From positions 1-43,261 of the forward strand of contig SBBO01000009.1 of the NCBI GenBank assembly GCA_005239675.1: a stretch of DNA of 43,261 nucleotides. The letters run 5' to 3'. Numbering within the stretch: position 1 is the stretch's first letter; each line of letters starts with the position of its first letter. Positions 23,275 through 32,259 of the stretch are shown here, piece after piece. The DNA is from Planctomycetales bacterium (GTDB taxonomy: Bacteria > Omnitrophota > Gorgyraeia > Zapsychrales > Zapsychraceae). Both the position numbers and the translations under genes were made by a program. The notes under the pieces are model-generated. The model was given only the letters and a program-made list of their open reading frames with translations, ran no database searches and was not told the DNA's origin.

Positions 23275-23895
23275 ATGCCAAGATTATTATCCATTTTATT
23301 AATTATCGCTGGGTTAATGGTCGGTATGATGGCGTCTGCCATTGCCCAGGTAGAGATAGGCAAGCCTGCGCCGGAGTTTACCCTCAAAGACAGCCTGGGC
23401 CACGAGGTGTCTTTGTCCCAGTTTCTAGGGAAATACCTTGTATTGGAATGGCTCAATTACGATTGTCCGTTCGTCAATAAACATTATAATAGTCGTAACA
23501 TGCAGAACCTGCAAGAAACTTACACCGGCAAGGGTGTCGTATGGCTTTCAATTATTTCTTCAGCGCCGGGCCAGCAAGGGTATTATGAGCCTGCGGATGT
23601 CAATGGTCTTAATATTCAGAAAAATGCCTCACCAACGGCAATTCTCCTGGACCCAACAGGGCGCGTGGGGAGATTGTATGGGGCAAAGACAACTCCTTAT
23701 CTATTGATCATTGACCCCAAGGGCATAATGATCTATCAGGGGGCAATTGATGATATCCCTAGTGTCAATCCTGATGACGTGCCCAAGGCCAATAATTATG
23801 TCCAGGCCGCGCTGGAAGAGGCGATGGCGGGCAAGGCCGTGAGTGTGCCATCAACAAAATCCTATGGCTGTTCGGTCAAGTATCAATCATTATAG
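23275..23895 (+). CDS. Secreted peroxiredoxin/TlpA-like thioredoxin-fold protein
   Basis: The start at ATG 23275 with GGAGGT ahead is preferred over the GTG at 23263. The 206-residue protein has a signal peptide (MPRLLSILLIIAGLMVGMMASAIA). It has the AhpC/TSA-type fold: PAPEFTLKDSLG, EWLNYDCPFVNKHY with Cys64 but no partner Cys in CPFV, and a C-terminal Cys199 in YGCSVKY. This pair of distant Cys and the DCPFV/GCSVKY motifs fit the PRX-like 1 family, not classical CXXC reductases. It probably reduces peroxides or organic disulfides in the periplasm. ScsB upstream is a likely electron donor. The next gene begins 2 nt after its stop. Confidence 0.83.
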   Translation: MPRLLSILLIIAGLMVGMMASAIAQVEIGKPAPEFTLKDSLGHEVSLSQFLGKYLVLEWLNYDCPFVNKHYNSRNMQNLQETYTGKGVVWLSIISSAPGQQGYYEPADVNGLNIQKNASPTAILLDPTGRVGRLYGAKTTPYLLIIDPKGIMIYQGAIDDIPSVNPDDVPKANNYVQAALEEAMAGKAVSVPSTKSYGCSVKYQSL

Positions 23896-23897
23896 AA

Positions 23898-25346
23898 ATG
23901 ACTGCGAAATTACCATCAGAAATTTCATATTCCAATCATAGGCTTACCGTGCGCCTCGAACTAGAAAATCAGCCAGGGGTATTTGCCTCTGTCGCCAATT
24001 TATTGGCTAAGGAAAAAGCGAATTTGGGGGCCGTGGATATTGTCGAGGCAACACGGCACAAGATGATCCGAGACGTCACTTTTGACATCGAAGACGAAGC
24101 GCACGGCGAACGGGTTCTTGTTCATCTCCCTTACCTCAACGGGGTCAAGGTGATTTCTTTTTCTGATCCAACATTTCTTCTTCATCTCGGCGGGAAGATC
24201 CACGTTCAGAATAAAGTTCCCCTGGTCACCAGGGCACAGCTTTCCATGGCCTATACCCCGGGGGTTGCCAAGGTATCTAAGGCGATCGCGAAAGATATTT
24301 CAAAGGTGCATACCTTAACTATCAAAGGCAATAGCGTAGCTGTCGTTACTGACGGCTCTGCCATCCTTGGTTTGGGGAATTTGGGTCCCGAGGCCGCGTT
24401 GCCGGTCATGGAAGGGAAGGCCATGCTTTTTAGAGAATTTGCTGGGATCGATGCCTGGCCTATTTGTCTGGCAACCCAGGATGTCGACCAGATAATCGAT
24501 ACGGTAAAATATATTGCCCCGGTCTTTGGCGGCATTAACCTGGAAGATATCAGCTCTCCGCGATGTTTCGAGATCGAAGAGCGTCTCAGGCAATCGTTGG
24601 ATATCCCGGTCATGCACGATGACCAGCACGGGACAGCGGTGGTTGTCCTGGCGGCGCTGAAAAATGCCCTGAGGATTGTTAAGAAAGATATCACCAAGAT
24701 TCGGATTGTCATGAGCGGATTGGGCGCCGCGGGGGTCGCCTGCGCCCGGATATTGCTTGCCGCTGGGGTCAGAAATTTACTGGGATGCAATCGTCAAGGA
24801 GCTGTCTTGGTTGTTGACGAGACTTCTCTGAGGGCCGCGCGTCACGACCTTTTCTTGTGTATTAAGAAAGAAGGAGAGATGACGCTAAGAGAGTCGTTGG
24901 TCGGAGCGGATGTATTGATAGGGGTTTCTGCCGGGAATATCCTGACGGTTAATGATCTTAAGAAAATGAAGAAAGATCGGGTGGTCTTTGCGATGGCCAA
25001 TCCTGACCCTGAGGTGGACCCTGCCAAAGCAAGTAAGGCCTGCCGGATCTTTGCGACGGGACGGTCGGATTTTCCTAATCAGATCAACAATGCGCTTGCC
25101 TTTCCCGGCATCTTCCGCGGTGCCCTGAATGTGCGCGTGAAGACAATTAATGAGGCAATGAAGCTCGCGGCCGCCGAGGCCATAGCGGGATTGATTCCGT
25201 CAGATCAGCTCAACGCCGAGTATATTGTCCCGAGTATTTTTGACAAGCGGGTCGTGGCAACGGTGGCGAAGGCTGTTGAGCGCGCCGCTTATAGGACTGG
25301 TGTTGCCCGTCGGCGTTCCCTGAAAGAGGGTGATTCTGGTTTATAA
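23898..25346 (+). CDS. NAD(P)-dependent malic enzyme with N-terminal ACT domain
   Basis: A 482-residue enzyme converting malate to pyruvate and CO2. Residues about 15-90 form an ACT domain (RLTVRLELENQPGVFASVANLLA...), usually an amino acid-sensing regulator. The malic enzyme core follows: AYTPGVAKV, TIKGNSVAVVTDGSAILGLGNLG (about 138-160), VMHDDQHGTAVV (about 236-247) and a nucleotide-binding VMSGLGAAGVACARI (about 270-284). Fusion of ACT to malic enzyme is known in bacteria, and supports allosteric control. The gene starts 2 nt after the peroxiredoxin-like gene and is probably cotranscribed. Confidence 0.93.
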   Translation: MTAKLPSEISYSNHRLTVRLELENQPGVFASVANLLAKEKANLGAVDIVEATRHKMIRDVTFDIEDEAHGERVLVHLPYLNGVKVISFSDPTFLLHLGGKIHVQNKVPLVTRAQLSMAYTPGVAKVSKAIAKDISKVHTLTIKGNSVAVVTDGSAILGLGNLGPEAALPVMEGKAMLFREFAGIDAWPICLATQDVDQIIDTVKYIAPVFGGINLEDISSPRCFEIEERLRQSLDIPVMHDDQHGTAVVVLAALKNALRIVKKDITKIRIVMSGLGAAGVACARILLAAGVRNLLGCNRQGAVLVVDETSLRAARHDLFLCIKKEGEMTLRESLVGADVLIGVSAGNILTVNDLKKMKKDRVVFAMANPDPEVDPAKASKACRIFATGRSDFPNQINNALAFPGIFRGALNVRVKTINEAMKLAAAEAIAGLIPSDQLNAEYIVPSIFDKRVVATVAKAVERAAYRTGVARRRSLKEGDSGL

Positions 25347-25388
25347 ATAGAAAGATAAAGCCCAAACGCCCGGTATTAATTTGGTTGG

Positions 25389-26693
25389 ATGATGGACGCT
25401 GTCGCGAAGAAAAAGAGTCTGGACACATCCCTGTATAAAGGCATCTTTGGATGTCTCACTACGGGCTTCACTCAGGAATTTTTCACGCCGTTTATCCTTT
25501 TCTTGGGTGCCAGCGCGCAGCATGTTGGGATACTCAATGGCGCGATCAATATGTTTTCCGCCCTGATTCAGCTCTTGAGTGCGCAGATTTTAGAGCAATT
25601 CAGGTCGCGCAAGAAAATGGTCAGCACTTTTATCTTGACGCAGATCATTGTCTTGGCCGTGATTGTGTCTTTAAGTATTACGGGGTGGATTAATTATTGG
25701 GTTTTTATTCCCTTGGCCGTTATATTTATTGCGTCCGCAACGATTTTTCATCCGGCCTGGTTGAGTTTTTTGTGCGATTTGGTGGATGTGGGCAAGCGGG
25801 GAAGTTATTTTGGGTGGCGTAGCCGTATCATGGGGCTCATTGGTATAGCCGGCATGATCACCGCTGGTATTATCCTGCATGCCATGGAAGAGACGAATCT
25901 ACTGTACGGATTTTCTCTATTATTCGCTCTGGGCCTGCTGAGCCGGGTGTTTTCATTTTTATCCTTACAACGGATGGAAGAACCCCCCCTGACGTACAAC
26001 AAAGAAGACACCTTTTCTTTTATACAGTTTTTTTTGAGGCTCAAGGAAAGCAATTTCGCTAAATTCGTCATTTTTGTCGCCAGTATGAATTTTGCCGTGA
26101 ACCTGGCCGCGCCGTATTTTGCTGTCTTCATGCTCCGGGACCTGTCGTTTAATTATCTAGTCTACGCAACGATCACCACGGCCGCACCGTTGATACTGTA
26201 TCTGGCGGTCCATCGTTGGGGCCGGCATGCAGACAGGGTAGGCAACCTCAAGATCATGCGCCTGACCGCACTTTTGTTCCCCTTGATTCCTCTTTTATGG
26301 ATTATGTATCAGGCGCCGTGGTATTTGGTTATGGTTGAGATGTTCTCAGGGTTTCTCTGGGCGGGATTTAATCTCTGCGCGGTCAATTTCATATATGACG
26401 CGGTCAGCCCAGCGAAAAGGACCCGCTGCATCGCTTATTTTAATGTGGTGAACGGCCTTGCCCTCTCCTGCGGGGCATTATTGGGCGGATTTATCGTCAA
26501 ACACCTACCGGCCCTTTTTGGTTATCCAATCCTCATGCTTTTTCTTGTCTCCGCACTCCTGCGCCTGGTCGTCTCCCTTTCTCTGTCACGGATAGTTAAA
26601 GAGGTTCGGCATGTAGAGCACATCAAGAATCTGGACCTTTTTTTTAGCATGATCCACCTGAGATCAATTTTAGAGAGAAATAGACCAGAGTAG
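25389..26693 (+). CDS. MFS-type transporter
   Basis: A 434-residue protein with about twelve hydrophobic helices in two halves, separated by a long polar loop (about residues 195-222, MEEPPLTYNKEDTF). Loops between helices 2 and 3 hold basic residues (EQFRSRKK), typical of MFS. The late segment MVEMFSGFLWAGFNLCAVNFIYDAVSPAKRTR resembles MFS members of uncharacterised substrate found in deep-branching bacteria. Substrate cannot be predicted. It follows the malic enzyme by 42 nt and its stop ends this operon. Confidence 0.82.
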   Translation: MMDAVAKKKSLDTSLYKGIFGCLTTGFTQEFFTPFILFLGASAQHVGILNGAINMFSALIQLLSAQILEQFRSRKKMVSTFILTQIIVLAVIVSLSITGWINYWVFIPLAVIFIASATIFHPAWLSFLCDLVDVGKRGSYFGWRSRIMGLIGIAGMITAGIILHAMEETNLLYGFSLLFALGLLSRVFSFLSLQRMEEPPLTYNKEDTFSFIQFFLRLKESNFAKFVIFVASMNFAVNLAAPYFAVFMLRDLSFNYLVYATITTAAPLILYLAVHRWGRHADRVGNLKIMRLTALLFPLIPLLWIMYQAPWYLVMVEMFSGFLWAGFNLCAVNFIYDAVSPAKRTRCIAYFNVVNGLALSCGALLGGFIVKHLPALFGYPILMLFLVSALLRLVVSLSLSRIVKEVRHVEHIKNLDLFFSMIHLRSILERNRPE

Positions 26694-26744
26694 CTAACCA
26701 TTGCCATAAACCATAAACAATTAAGCCAGCCCCAGTGAAATTGA

Positions 26745-26773
26745 TTGAACTATTGATTATGAATAGTTATAAT
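26745..26773 (+). promoter_or_regulatory. Promoter of the trx-panD-def-lipA operon
   Basis: TTGAAC (26745-26750), a 17 bp spacer and a perfect TATAAT (26768-26773). Transcription would start near 26780, giving a leader of about 60 nt to the thioredoxin gene. It is the only clear promoter before the nearly gapless gene string up to 38826. Confidence 0.78.
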
Positions 26774-26838
26774 AACATCTTATAAAAATTTAATATCCAC
26801 CCAGATTCAGTAGGAAATTTAAAGGAAAGGGAATAGAA

Positions 26839-27159
26839 ATGGCCGTGGCGCATGTGACGGATAAAAATTTTGAGGTGGAGGTATTGAAGTCCGATCTGCC
26901 GGTCTTGGTAGATTTCTGGGCACAGTGGTGTGGGCCGTGCCGGATGATCGCCCCTATTATTGATGAGGTCGCAAGCGACCTGGATGGTAAACTCAAGGTT
27001 GTCAAGGTCAACGTCGATGAATGCCAGGAAATGGCTGGGCGGTTCAATATTATGTCTATTCCAACGCTATTGATCTTCAAAAAAGGCGAGGCAATCGAAC
27101 AGATGGTTGGGGCGATGTCGAAAGATCAATTGTTGGCAAGGATTAATGCGAAAATTTAG
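26839..27159 (+). CDS. trxA: Thioredoxin
   Basis: A 106-residue cytoplasmic thioredoxin. The active site FWAQWCGPCRM has Cys31 and Cys34; VDFW before it, KVNVDE in the middle and the cis-proline motif SIPTLLIFK complete the signature. Reduced by thioredoxin reductase (not in the window), it reduces protein disulfides and could feed the DsbD-like protein at 21238. GGAAAGGG upstream is a good ribosome site, and it is first in the operon. Confidence 0.95.
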   Translation: MAVAHVTDKNFEVEVLKSDLPVLVDFWAQWCGPCRMIAPIIDEVASDLDGKLKVVKVNVDECQEMAGRFNIMSIPTLLIFKKGEAIEQMVGAMSKDQLLARINAKI

Positions 27160-27164
27160 AAATT

Positions 27165-27566
27165 GTGCTTATTCAATTCTGTAAATCAAAGATTGCCCAT
27201 GCGGTTGTAACTGAGGCTGAACTGCTGTATGAAGGGAGCATCACGATTGATAGCAAGCTGATGCGAGCAGTTGGTATTGTCCCCCATGAACGCGTGGAGG
27301 TCCTTAATATCAACAACGGCAATCGTTTTAACACTTACACCATTGCCGGCAAGGCGGGTTCGGGGGTGATTTGTCTTAATGGGCCAGCAGCACGTCTGGG
27401 TGTTGTTGGTGATCACGTCATTATTCTAAGCTATGCTTATATGACGCCGCGCGAGGCGAAGAGGGCAAAACTACGCATCATCTATATGGACGCTAAGAAT
27501 AGGATTAAATCGCGTTTTCCTTCGCAGAAAATTAAAAAGGGATATCATCCCGCCAACGTTAAATAG
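27165..27566 (+). CDS. panD: Aspartate 1-decarboxylase
   Basis: A 133-residue pyruvoyl enzyme making beta-alanine for pantothenate and CoA. SKIAHAVVTEAELLYEGSITID holds the Gly24-Ser25 self-cleavage site that yields the pyruvoyl group. Tyr58 in NTYTIAG and the GSGVICLNGPAARL loop match the family. GTG start; the usual start MLR..KSKI aligns with MLIQFCKSKI. The length is a little above the usual 117-127 residues. It starts 5 nt after trxA. Confidence 0.95.
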   Translation: MLIQFCKSKIAHAVVTEAELLYEGSITIDSKLMRAVGIVPHERVEVLNINNGNRFNTYTIAGKAGSGVICLNGPAARLGVVGDHVIILSYAYMTPREAKRAKLRIIYMDAKNRIKSRFPSQKIKKGYHPANVK

Positions 27567-27574
27567 TATTTTTC

Positions 27575-28105
27575 ATGAATGCCACCCCTTTGAGAGTTAG
27601 GTTCTACGGTGACCCCTGCCTACGTAAAAATTCTGTTCCTGTTCTCAGTGTTGGTGTTACGGAACAATCGTTGATTCAGGCAATGCTTATAACCATGCGG
27701 GAGAACAAAGGCGTAGGTCTCGCGGCCCCGCAGGTAGGGATCAATCTCCAGATTTTTATTGCCGATATCGGTGATGGGCCATTGGCTTTCATTAATCCCA
27801 AGATTACCCGTCGGTTTGGCAATAGCTCCATGGAAGAAGGCTGTTTGAGCATTCCTGGCATTGTGGTTATGGTTAGGCGTCCAGAAAAAATCGTTGTGCG
27901 TTATATCGATCAAGAAAATCGGCCGCAGGAGAAGGCATATGAGGATATGATGGCGAGAGTTATTCAGCATGAGATAGATCATCTTAATGGGAAGATGATT
28001 GTTGATTATGCTTCTCTCAGAGCAAGGATCCAGATGCATAAACAACTCAAAGAACTCGAGCGTCAGTTTAAGGGGAAGGGATATGGCACGCCTTCTGGAA
28101 GATAA
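27575..28105 (+). CDS. def: Peptide deformylase
   Basis: A 176-residue metalloenzyme that removes the formyl group from new proteins. All three motifs are present: GVGLAAPQVG (motif 1), EEGCLSIPG (motif 2, metal-binding Cys) and QHEIDHLNG (motif 3, HExxH). Length and order are normal. It begins 8 nt after panD, and its end overlaps the lipA start by 23 nt. Confidence 0.96.
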   Translation: MNATPLRVRFYGDPCLRKNSVPVLSVGVTEQSLIQAMLITMRENKGVGLAAPQVGINLQIFIADIGDGPLAFINPKITRRFGNSSMEEGCLSIPGIVVMVRRPEKIVVRYIDQENRPQEKAYEDMMARVIQHEIDHLNGKMIVDYASLRARIQMHKQLKELERQFKGKGYGTPSGR

Positions 28106-28997
28106 CGCCACTGCGGCTATAGCTCGTCTGCCGTCCTGGTTTCGTCAAGAGATTCCGGACATGGCAAAGGTAGGGACGATCAAGACGATGTTGCGTCAGG
28201 CGAGCCTGCATACCGTTTGCGAAAGCGCCTTATGCCCGAATCTGGGCAAATGCTGGGGCCGTGGGGTGGCGACATTTATGATTTTAGGTGATGTGTGCAC
28301 CCGTGCGTGCCGTTTTTGTGCCGTGCAGACAGGGCGGCCGACTGCGGTTGACCCTGATGAGCCTCGTCAGGTGGCAATGGCTGTCCAGCAGTTAAACCTA
28401 CGTTATGTGGTAGTGACTTCTGTTGCCCGTGACGATCTCCCCGATGAGGGCGCTGAGCAGTTTGTCCGCACCATCCAGGCCATCCGGGATTTAATGCCGC
28501 AGACCAAGATCGAAATCTTGATCCCTGATTTTTCTAATAAGTTGGAATCTTTGCGTTTATTGACATCGGCACGGCCGGAGGTGATCAGCCATAACATGGA
28601 AACAGTACGTCGCCTATCCCCCGCAGTACGCCCGCAGGCCGATTATGGGCGTTCGCTGGCGGTCTTGGGAGTGCTCAAGAAGTTAGCCCCAGCGAGTTTT
28701 ATCAAGTCCGGCTTTATGGTCGGCCTTGGCGAAACCGATATCGAGATTACCGAGCTGATGAGTGATTTGGTTTCGGTTGGTTGCGACCTTGTGACCATTG
28801 GCCAGTATCTGGCGCCGGGACGCAAAAAGCGGTTTTTGCGTGTCCAACGGTTTGTTCGACCCGAAGAATTTGAAGATTATAAGGCCCGGGGACTGCAGTT
28901 GGGTTTTCAACATGTGATGAGCGGGCCCTTGGTGCGCAGTTCTTATATTGCTGAAGAAGGCTATCAGGAATGTATCAATAAAATGGTGAATAGTTAA
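28083..28997 (+). CDS. lipA: Lipoyl synthase
   Basis: A 304-residue radical SAM enzyme that inserts two sulfurs into protein-bound octanoyl groups. The start at ATG 28083 is chosen; the frame is open to 27999 but the family begins near PSWFRQ. The auxiliary cluster motif CESALCPNLGKC (Cys46, Cys51, Cys57) and the SAM cluster CTRACRFC (Cys72, Cys76, Cys79) are intact, and the C-terminal GPLVRSSY holds the Ser ligand of the auxiliary cluster. No lipB lies next to it. It overlaps def by 23 nt. Confidence 0.96.
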   Translation: MARLLEDNATAAIARLPSWFRQEIPDMAKVGTIKTMLRQASLHTVCESALCPNLGKCWGRGVATFMILGDVCTRACRFCAVQTGRPTAVDPDEPRQVAMAVQQLNLRYVVVTSVARDDLPDEGAEQFVRTIQAIRDLMPQTKIEILIPDFSNKLESLRLLTSARPEVISHNMETVRRLSPAVRPQADYGRSLAVLGVLKKLAPASFIKSGFMVGLGETDIEITELMSDLVSVGCDLVTIGQYLAPGRKKRFLRVQRFVRPEEFEDYKARGLQLGFQHVMSGPLVRSSYIAEEGYQECINKMVNS

Positions 28998-30025
28998 TGG
29001 AGGGATGGTCAGTTGTGACGACAAAAAACACCCTTTCCCTTGCTGGACGTGTCCTGTTGAGCGTAGCGCTGTTGTATTATCTTTTTTCCAGGATTGACGT
29101 GGAAAAGACATGGGGGGTTCTACGCACGGCCCAGTTTGGATTTCTCGGGTACGCAGGGATTACCTTTTTAGGAATCAATGGGGTGTTGCTCCTACGCTGG
29201 TTGGTTTTTATTAAGGCCCTCGCGCTAGCCTCTCCGGTGCGAGAGGTGGTCCGTTATTATTTTATAGGACTTTTTGGGAATATTTTTTTGCCTAGTGCGA
29301 TCGGTGGGGATTTGATTAAGATGTACGGTTTATGCCGCAACAACTCCCAGAAGACCAGGGTCGTTGCCTCGGTCATATTGGACCGTTTAAGCGGATTTGT
29401 GGCCATTATCCTGGTTTCCTTTGCGGCATTGATCTTAGGGTATCGTTTGGTGCAGGATAGTGCTTTATTCGTTCCCCTGGCTGGGGTCACCGCCTGTGCG
29501 GGTTTTTTTGCCTGTGTTTTGTTTAACGAGAAGATCTACAGTTTTTGCTGTTGCATTTTTTCTCTATGGCCAAAGATTCAGGGCGCCTTGATGGACTTGC
29601 ATTATGATCTTGCCTTAATGAGAGGCAGGCGTCAACAAGGATTATTGGCAATAGGGATATCGTGTCTCTCGCAGGTGATGTATGCGGTCACGTGGTATCT
29701 TATTGCGCGGGCCCTGGGAGAAGGTGTTTCCCTTATCTGCTTTTTGATTTTTGTCCCATTAACCTGCATTGCCGCATCCTTCCCATCTATAGGTGGATTG
29801 GGCGTTCGGGAGATCGGGGCTGTTTATTTGTTCGGCAAGGTAGGCATGGAATCGGGGATCGCGGCTAGCATTTCTCTTATTAATTTTATTTTGATGGTGA
29901 TCGTCGGGTTGATGGGTGGTATCGTTTATGTCTTTACATTATCTTCTGGACGGGTACAATATCATTCATCGGATGTCTCTAGCCGAGCGAGCGACACTCG
30001 AAGATCAGCGTCGGCAATTGATTGA
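28997..30025 (+). CDS. UPF0104/LPG-synthase-TM-like flippase family membrane protein
   Basis: A 342-residue protein with about eight helices in the AglD/MprF-N-type pattern: an early RVLLSVALLYYLFSRID, RYYFIGLFGNIFLPSAIGGDLIKMY (the family GD motif), VVASVILDRLSGF and PSIGGLGVREIGAVYLF. Members flip or export lipid-linked molecules, and some bind polyisoprenyl lipids. The C-terminal tail after the last helix, rich in Ser and Arg, lies in a 98-nt overlap with the next gene and looks like read-through. GTG 29015, with GGAGGG upstream, is an alternative start. The ATG overlaps the lipA stop by 1 nt. Confidence 0.84.
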   Translation: MEGWSVVTTKNTLSLAGRVLLSVALLYYLFSRIDVEKTWGVLRTAQFGFLGYAGITFLGINGVLLLRWLVFIKALALASPVREVVRYYFIGLFGNIFLPSAIGGDLIKMYGLCRNNSQKTRVVASVILDRLSGFVAIILVSFAALILGYRLVQDSALFVPLAGVTACAGFFACVLFNEKIYSFCCCIFSLWPKIQGALMDLHYDLALMRGRRQQGLLAIGISCLSQVMYAVTWYLIARALGEGVSLICFLIFVPLTCIAASFPSIGGLGVREIGAVYLFGKVGMESGIAASISLINFILMVIVGLMGGIVYVFTLSSGRVQYHSSDVSSRASDTRRSASAID

Positions 30026-30416
30026 ATGGTTGGCATTGTGCCGCCCTCATGGAAGTTCGCGTAATACAGTTACCGTTGTCTTTGATGGCCGATCGGATGT
30101 CTGGGGCGGGGCAGGCCCAGCAAGTGAGATACAAATTATTTTTTCCAGGGACGAGAACGCCGATGCCAAACTGATACGGATGGTGGAGGAATCCGCATCC
30201 CGCAAGAGCGTGGTTGTTGTCAGCGATGATCGCGCCGTCCAGTATGCGGTGCGCGCGTTGGGGGCCAAGGTGAGCAGTGTCCAGACATTTTGGTCAAAGG
30301 CAAAATTAACGCAGAAATCGCGAGGCGCTCAAACGGAAAAATATATCTCTAAGACATTAGAACATAAGATCACTTCCGAACTTGCCAAGATCTGGTTAAG
30401 AGAGAGGAAAGAATAA
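29928..30416 (+). CDS. NYN-domain ribonuclease-like protein (YacP/Rae1-type)
   Basis: A 162-residue PIN/NYN fold. LLDGYNIIH (near residue 5) gives the first acidic motif, TVVFDGR the second, and DENADAKLIRM plus VVVVSDDRAV the later Asp residues. This fits YacP-like proteins, such as Rae1 of Bacillus, which cuts mRNA at the ribosome. It starts at ATG 29928 inside the end of the flippase gene; the active-site DGYN lies in the overlap, so a later start is not possible. MlaE begins 5 nt after it. Confidence 0.85.
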   Translation: MSLHYLLDGYNIIHRMSLAERATLEDQRRQLIEWLALCRPHGSSRNTVTVVFDGRSDVWGGAGPASEIQIIFSRDENADAKLIRMVEESASRKSVVVVSDDRAVQYAVRALGAKVSSVQTFWSKAKLTQKSRGAQTEKYISKTLEHKITSELAKIWLRERKE

Positions 30417-30421
30417 AGGCC

Positions 30422-31192
30422 GTGAGACTGTTGTTGGATTTGGGATGGCATTGGGTCGCGTGGTCAGGACGGGCGGTTTGTTTTCTTTGGGATGTCTTGG
30501 CTTGTGTTGTTCGTGGGCGCATCCGCTGGGCAGAAACGTTCAGGCAGATCTACGAACAAGGCGTCCATTCAGTGGCGATTATTGTTTTGACGTCATTTGC
30601 CTCCGGTGTTGTTTTGGCCCTTCAGGGATATATGGCCATGTCGCGGTTCGGGGCCAAAGAATATATTTCTCATTTGGTTGGACTGTCTTTGGTGCGCGAG
30701 CTCGGACCCGTCTTTACCGCCCTTATATTTTCTGGAAAGGCAGGGGCGCGTATCACTGCTGAGTTAGGAGCGATGAGCGTCAATGACCAGGTGCTGGCTA
30801 CCCGCGCCTTAGGGGTAGATCCGATTGAATATTTGATTGTCCCGCGGATGATTGCCTGTTTTCTGGTTTTACCTATCTTGACCATTATTGCGGAGTTCGT
30901 TGGCATCACCGGAGGATATGGCGTTGGCGTCCTAGAGGCGGGCATCCCAGGGGCGTTTTATATCAACCAGACGATCAGGGCTATCGGATATGTTGATTTC
31001 TGGGGAGGGTTTGCGAAGGTGTTCTTTTTTGCGATCATTATTGGGTGGATTTGCTGTTATCAAGGCTATTCGACTAGTGGTGGTTCTTTGGGGGTGGGTA
31101 AGTATACAACGAAGGCAGTCGCTTTTTCGTACATCTTTATCATCTTGTCCAATACCTTATTGACTAAAATAATTTTAACATGGTGGGGGTAA
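30422..31192 (+). CDS. mlaE: MlaE-type ABC permease (lipid transport)
   Basis: A 256-residue membrane protein with five or six helices, GTG start. MlaE signature features are FASGVVLALQGYMAM, LVRELGPVFTALIFSGKAGARITAELGAM (the EL.P...A.....GR.......M motif) and AGIPGAFYINQTI. It forms the inner-membrane channel of the Mla system, which moves phospholipids between the membranes. A lipoprotein, the ATPase and the MCE protein follow within 10 nt of each other. Confidence 0.92.
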   Translation: MRLLLDLGWHWVAWSGRAVCFLWDVLACVVRGRIRWAETFRQIYEQGVHSVAIIVLTSFASGVVLALQGYMAMSRFGAKEYISHLVGLSLVRELGPVFTALIFSGKAGARITAELGAMSVNDQVLATRALGVDPIEYLIVPRMIACFLVLPILTIIAEFVGITGGYGVGVLEAGIPGAFYINQTIRAIGYVDFWGGFAKVFFFAIIIGWICCYQGYSTSGGSLGVGKYTTKAVAFSYIFIILSNTLLTKIILTWWG

Positions 31193-31194
31193 AA

Positions 31195-31536
31195 ATGGGA
31201 TCAAGGTCATGGCGGGGTCTTTGGTCTTTAATATTTAGCCTTTGGTTATTAACCGGTTGCCGTACGACCCAGACCGGCAATATCGGTAATGTCCAGAGCT
31301 ATTTATTTCCGACGATTGAGGCTAAATGGATTCGTGATGGCGAACCCATTGAATTCGAAGGGGAGTTGTGGGCTCCCGGTGATGGGATCGAAGGCCTGCT
31401 GGATTCCGAGGTTTATCATATTGGTGAATATAAAGAGATCCAGGTTTTTATAGATCGACTTGACGTACGCCCTTATGAACGTCTTTACACCAAGTATGGG
31501 AAAAACCAATTTCGTTATTATGAACGAACGCCATAG
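31195..31536 (+). CDS. Small lipoprotein within the Mla operon
   Basis: The start at ATG 31195 gives 113 residues; a clear lipobox LLTGC ends the signal peptide, with Cys22 as the lipidated residue. The mature part has no recognised domain: IEAKWIRDGEPIEFEGELWAPGDGIEGLLDSEVY and a basic end. It sits 2 nt after mlaE and 6 nt before mlaF. MlaC and MlaB genes are missing here, so this lipoprotein may be a lineage-specific component of the transporter. Confidence 0.72.
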   Translation: MGSRSWRGLWSLIFSLWLLTGCRTTQTGNIGNVQSYLFPTIEAKWIRDGEPIEFEGELWAPGDGIEGLLDSEVYHIGEYKEIQVFIDRLDVRPYERLYTKYGKNQFRYYERTP

Positions 31537-31542
31537 CAAGTC

Positions 31543-32259
31543 ATGATTGAAGTACACCATCTCTATAAATCCTTTAATGGTCAGGGCGTTCTAGAGGATG
31601 TGAGCCTTCAGGTCAAGAAAGGCGAGATCTTGGTTATCCTAGGAGAAAGCGGGAGTGGCAAGAGTGTTTTCCTCAAACATCTGATCGGATTGTTGAGGCC
31701 CGATAGCGGCAGTGTTTCCATCAACTCCTGGGATATCACCCGAATGACCGAACAGGAATTATTAAGGATCCGTAAGGACATGGGATACCTTTTTCAGGAG
31801 GGCGCATTGTATGACTTTATGAATGTCTTTGAGAATATCGCGTTTCCGTTACGGGAACACACGGCCTTTGATGCAGAGACTATTCGGATGAAGGTCTACA
31901 ATATCTTAAAACTTATAGGCTTGGAAGGTGTCGAGCAAAAATATCCGGCGGAATTGAGCGGTGGCATGCGAAAACGGGTTGCGTTGGCGCGGGCAATCAT
32001 TCTCGATTCCAAGATATTATTTTGTGACGAGCCCACCTCTGGGCTTGACCCCTTGCGCAGTCGAAATATTTCAGATTTGTTGCATGAGGTGGCTAAGAAG
32101 CTGCATTGCACGACAGTCGTGGCCTCCCATGATATTCAGAATTCGCTACGGATCGCTGACCGCCTGGCCCTTTTGCAGAGCGGTAGGATTGTCGCCTTTG
32201 GGACGCCATCCGAATTTAAGATTTCTAGCAATATGTTCGTTAAGGAGTTTATTATCTGA
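31543..32259 (+). CDS. mlaF: MlaF-type ABC ATPase
   Basis: A 238-residue ATPase: Walker A GESGSGKS (35-42), Q-loop in LFQEGALYD, the signature LSGGMRKR (about 140-147), Walker B ILFCDEP and H-loop VASHD. The GMRKR form of the signature is typical of Mla/organic-solvent-resistance ATPases. It drives lipid movement with MlaE and MlaD. Its stop overlaps the mlaD start by 1 nt. Confidence 0.94.
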   Translation: MIEVHHLYKSFNGQGVLEDVSLQVKKGEILVILGESGSGKSVFLKHLIGLLRPDSGSVSINSWDITRMTEQELLRIRKDMGYLFQEGALYDFMNVFENIAFPLREHTAFDAETIRMKVYNILKLIGLEGVEQKYPAELSGGMRKRVALARAIILDSKILFCDEPTSGLDPLRSRNISDLLHEVAKKLHCTTVVASHDIQNSLRIADRLALLQSGRIVAFGTPSEFKISSNMFVKEFII

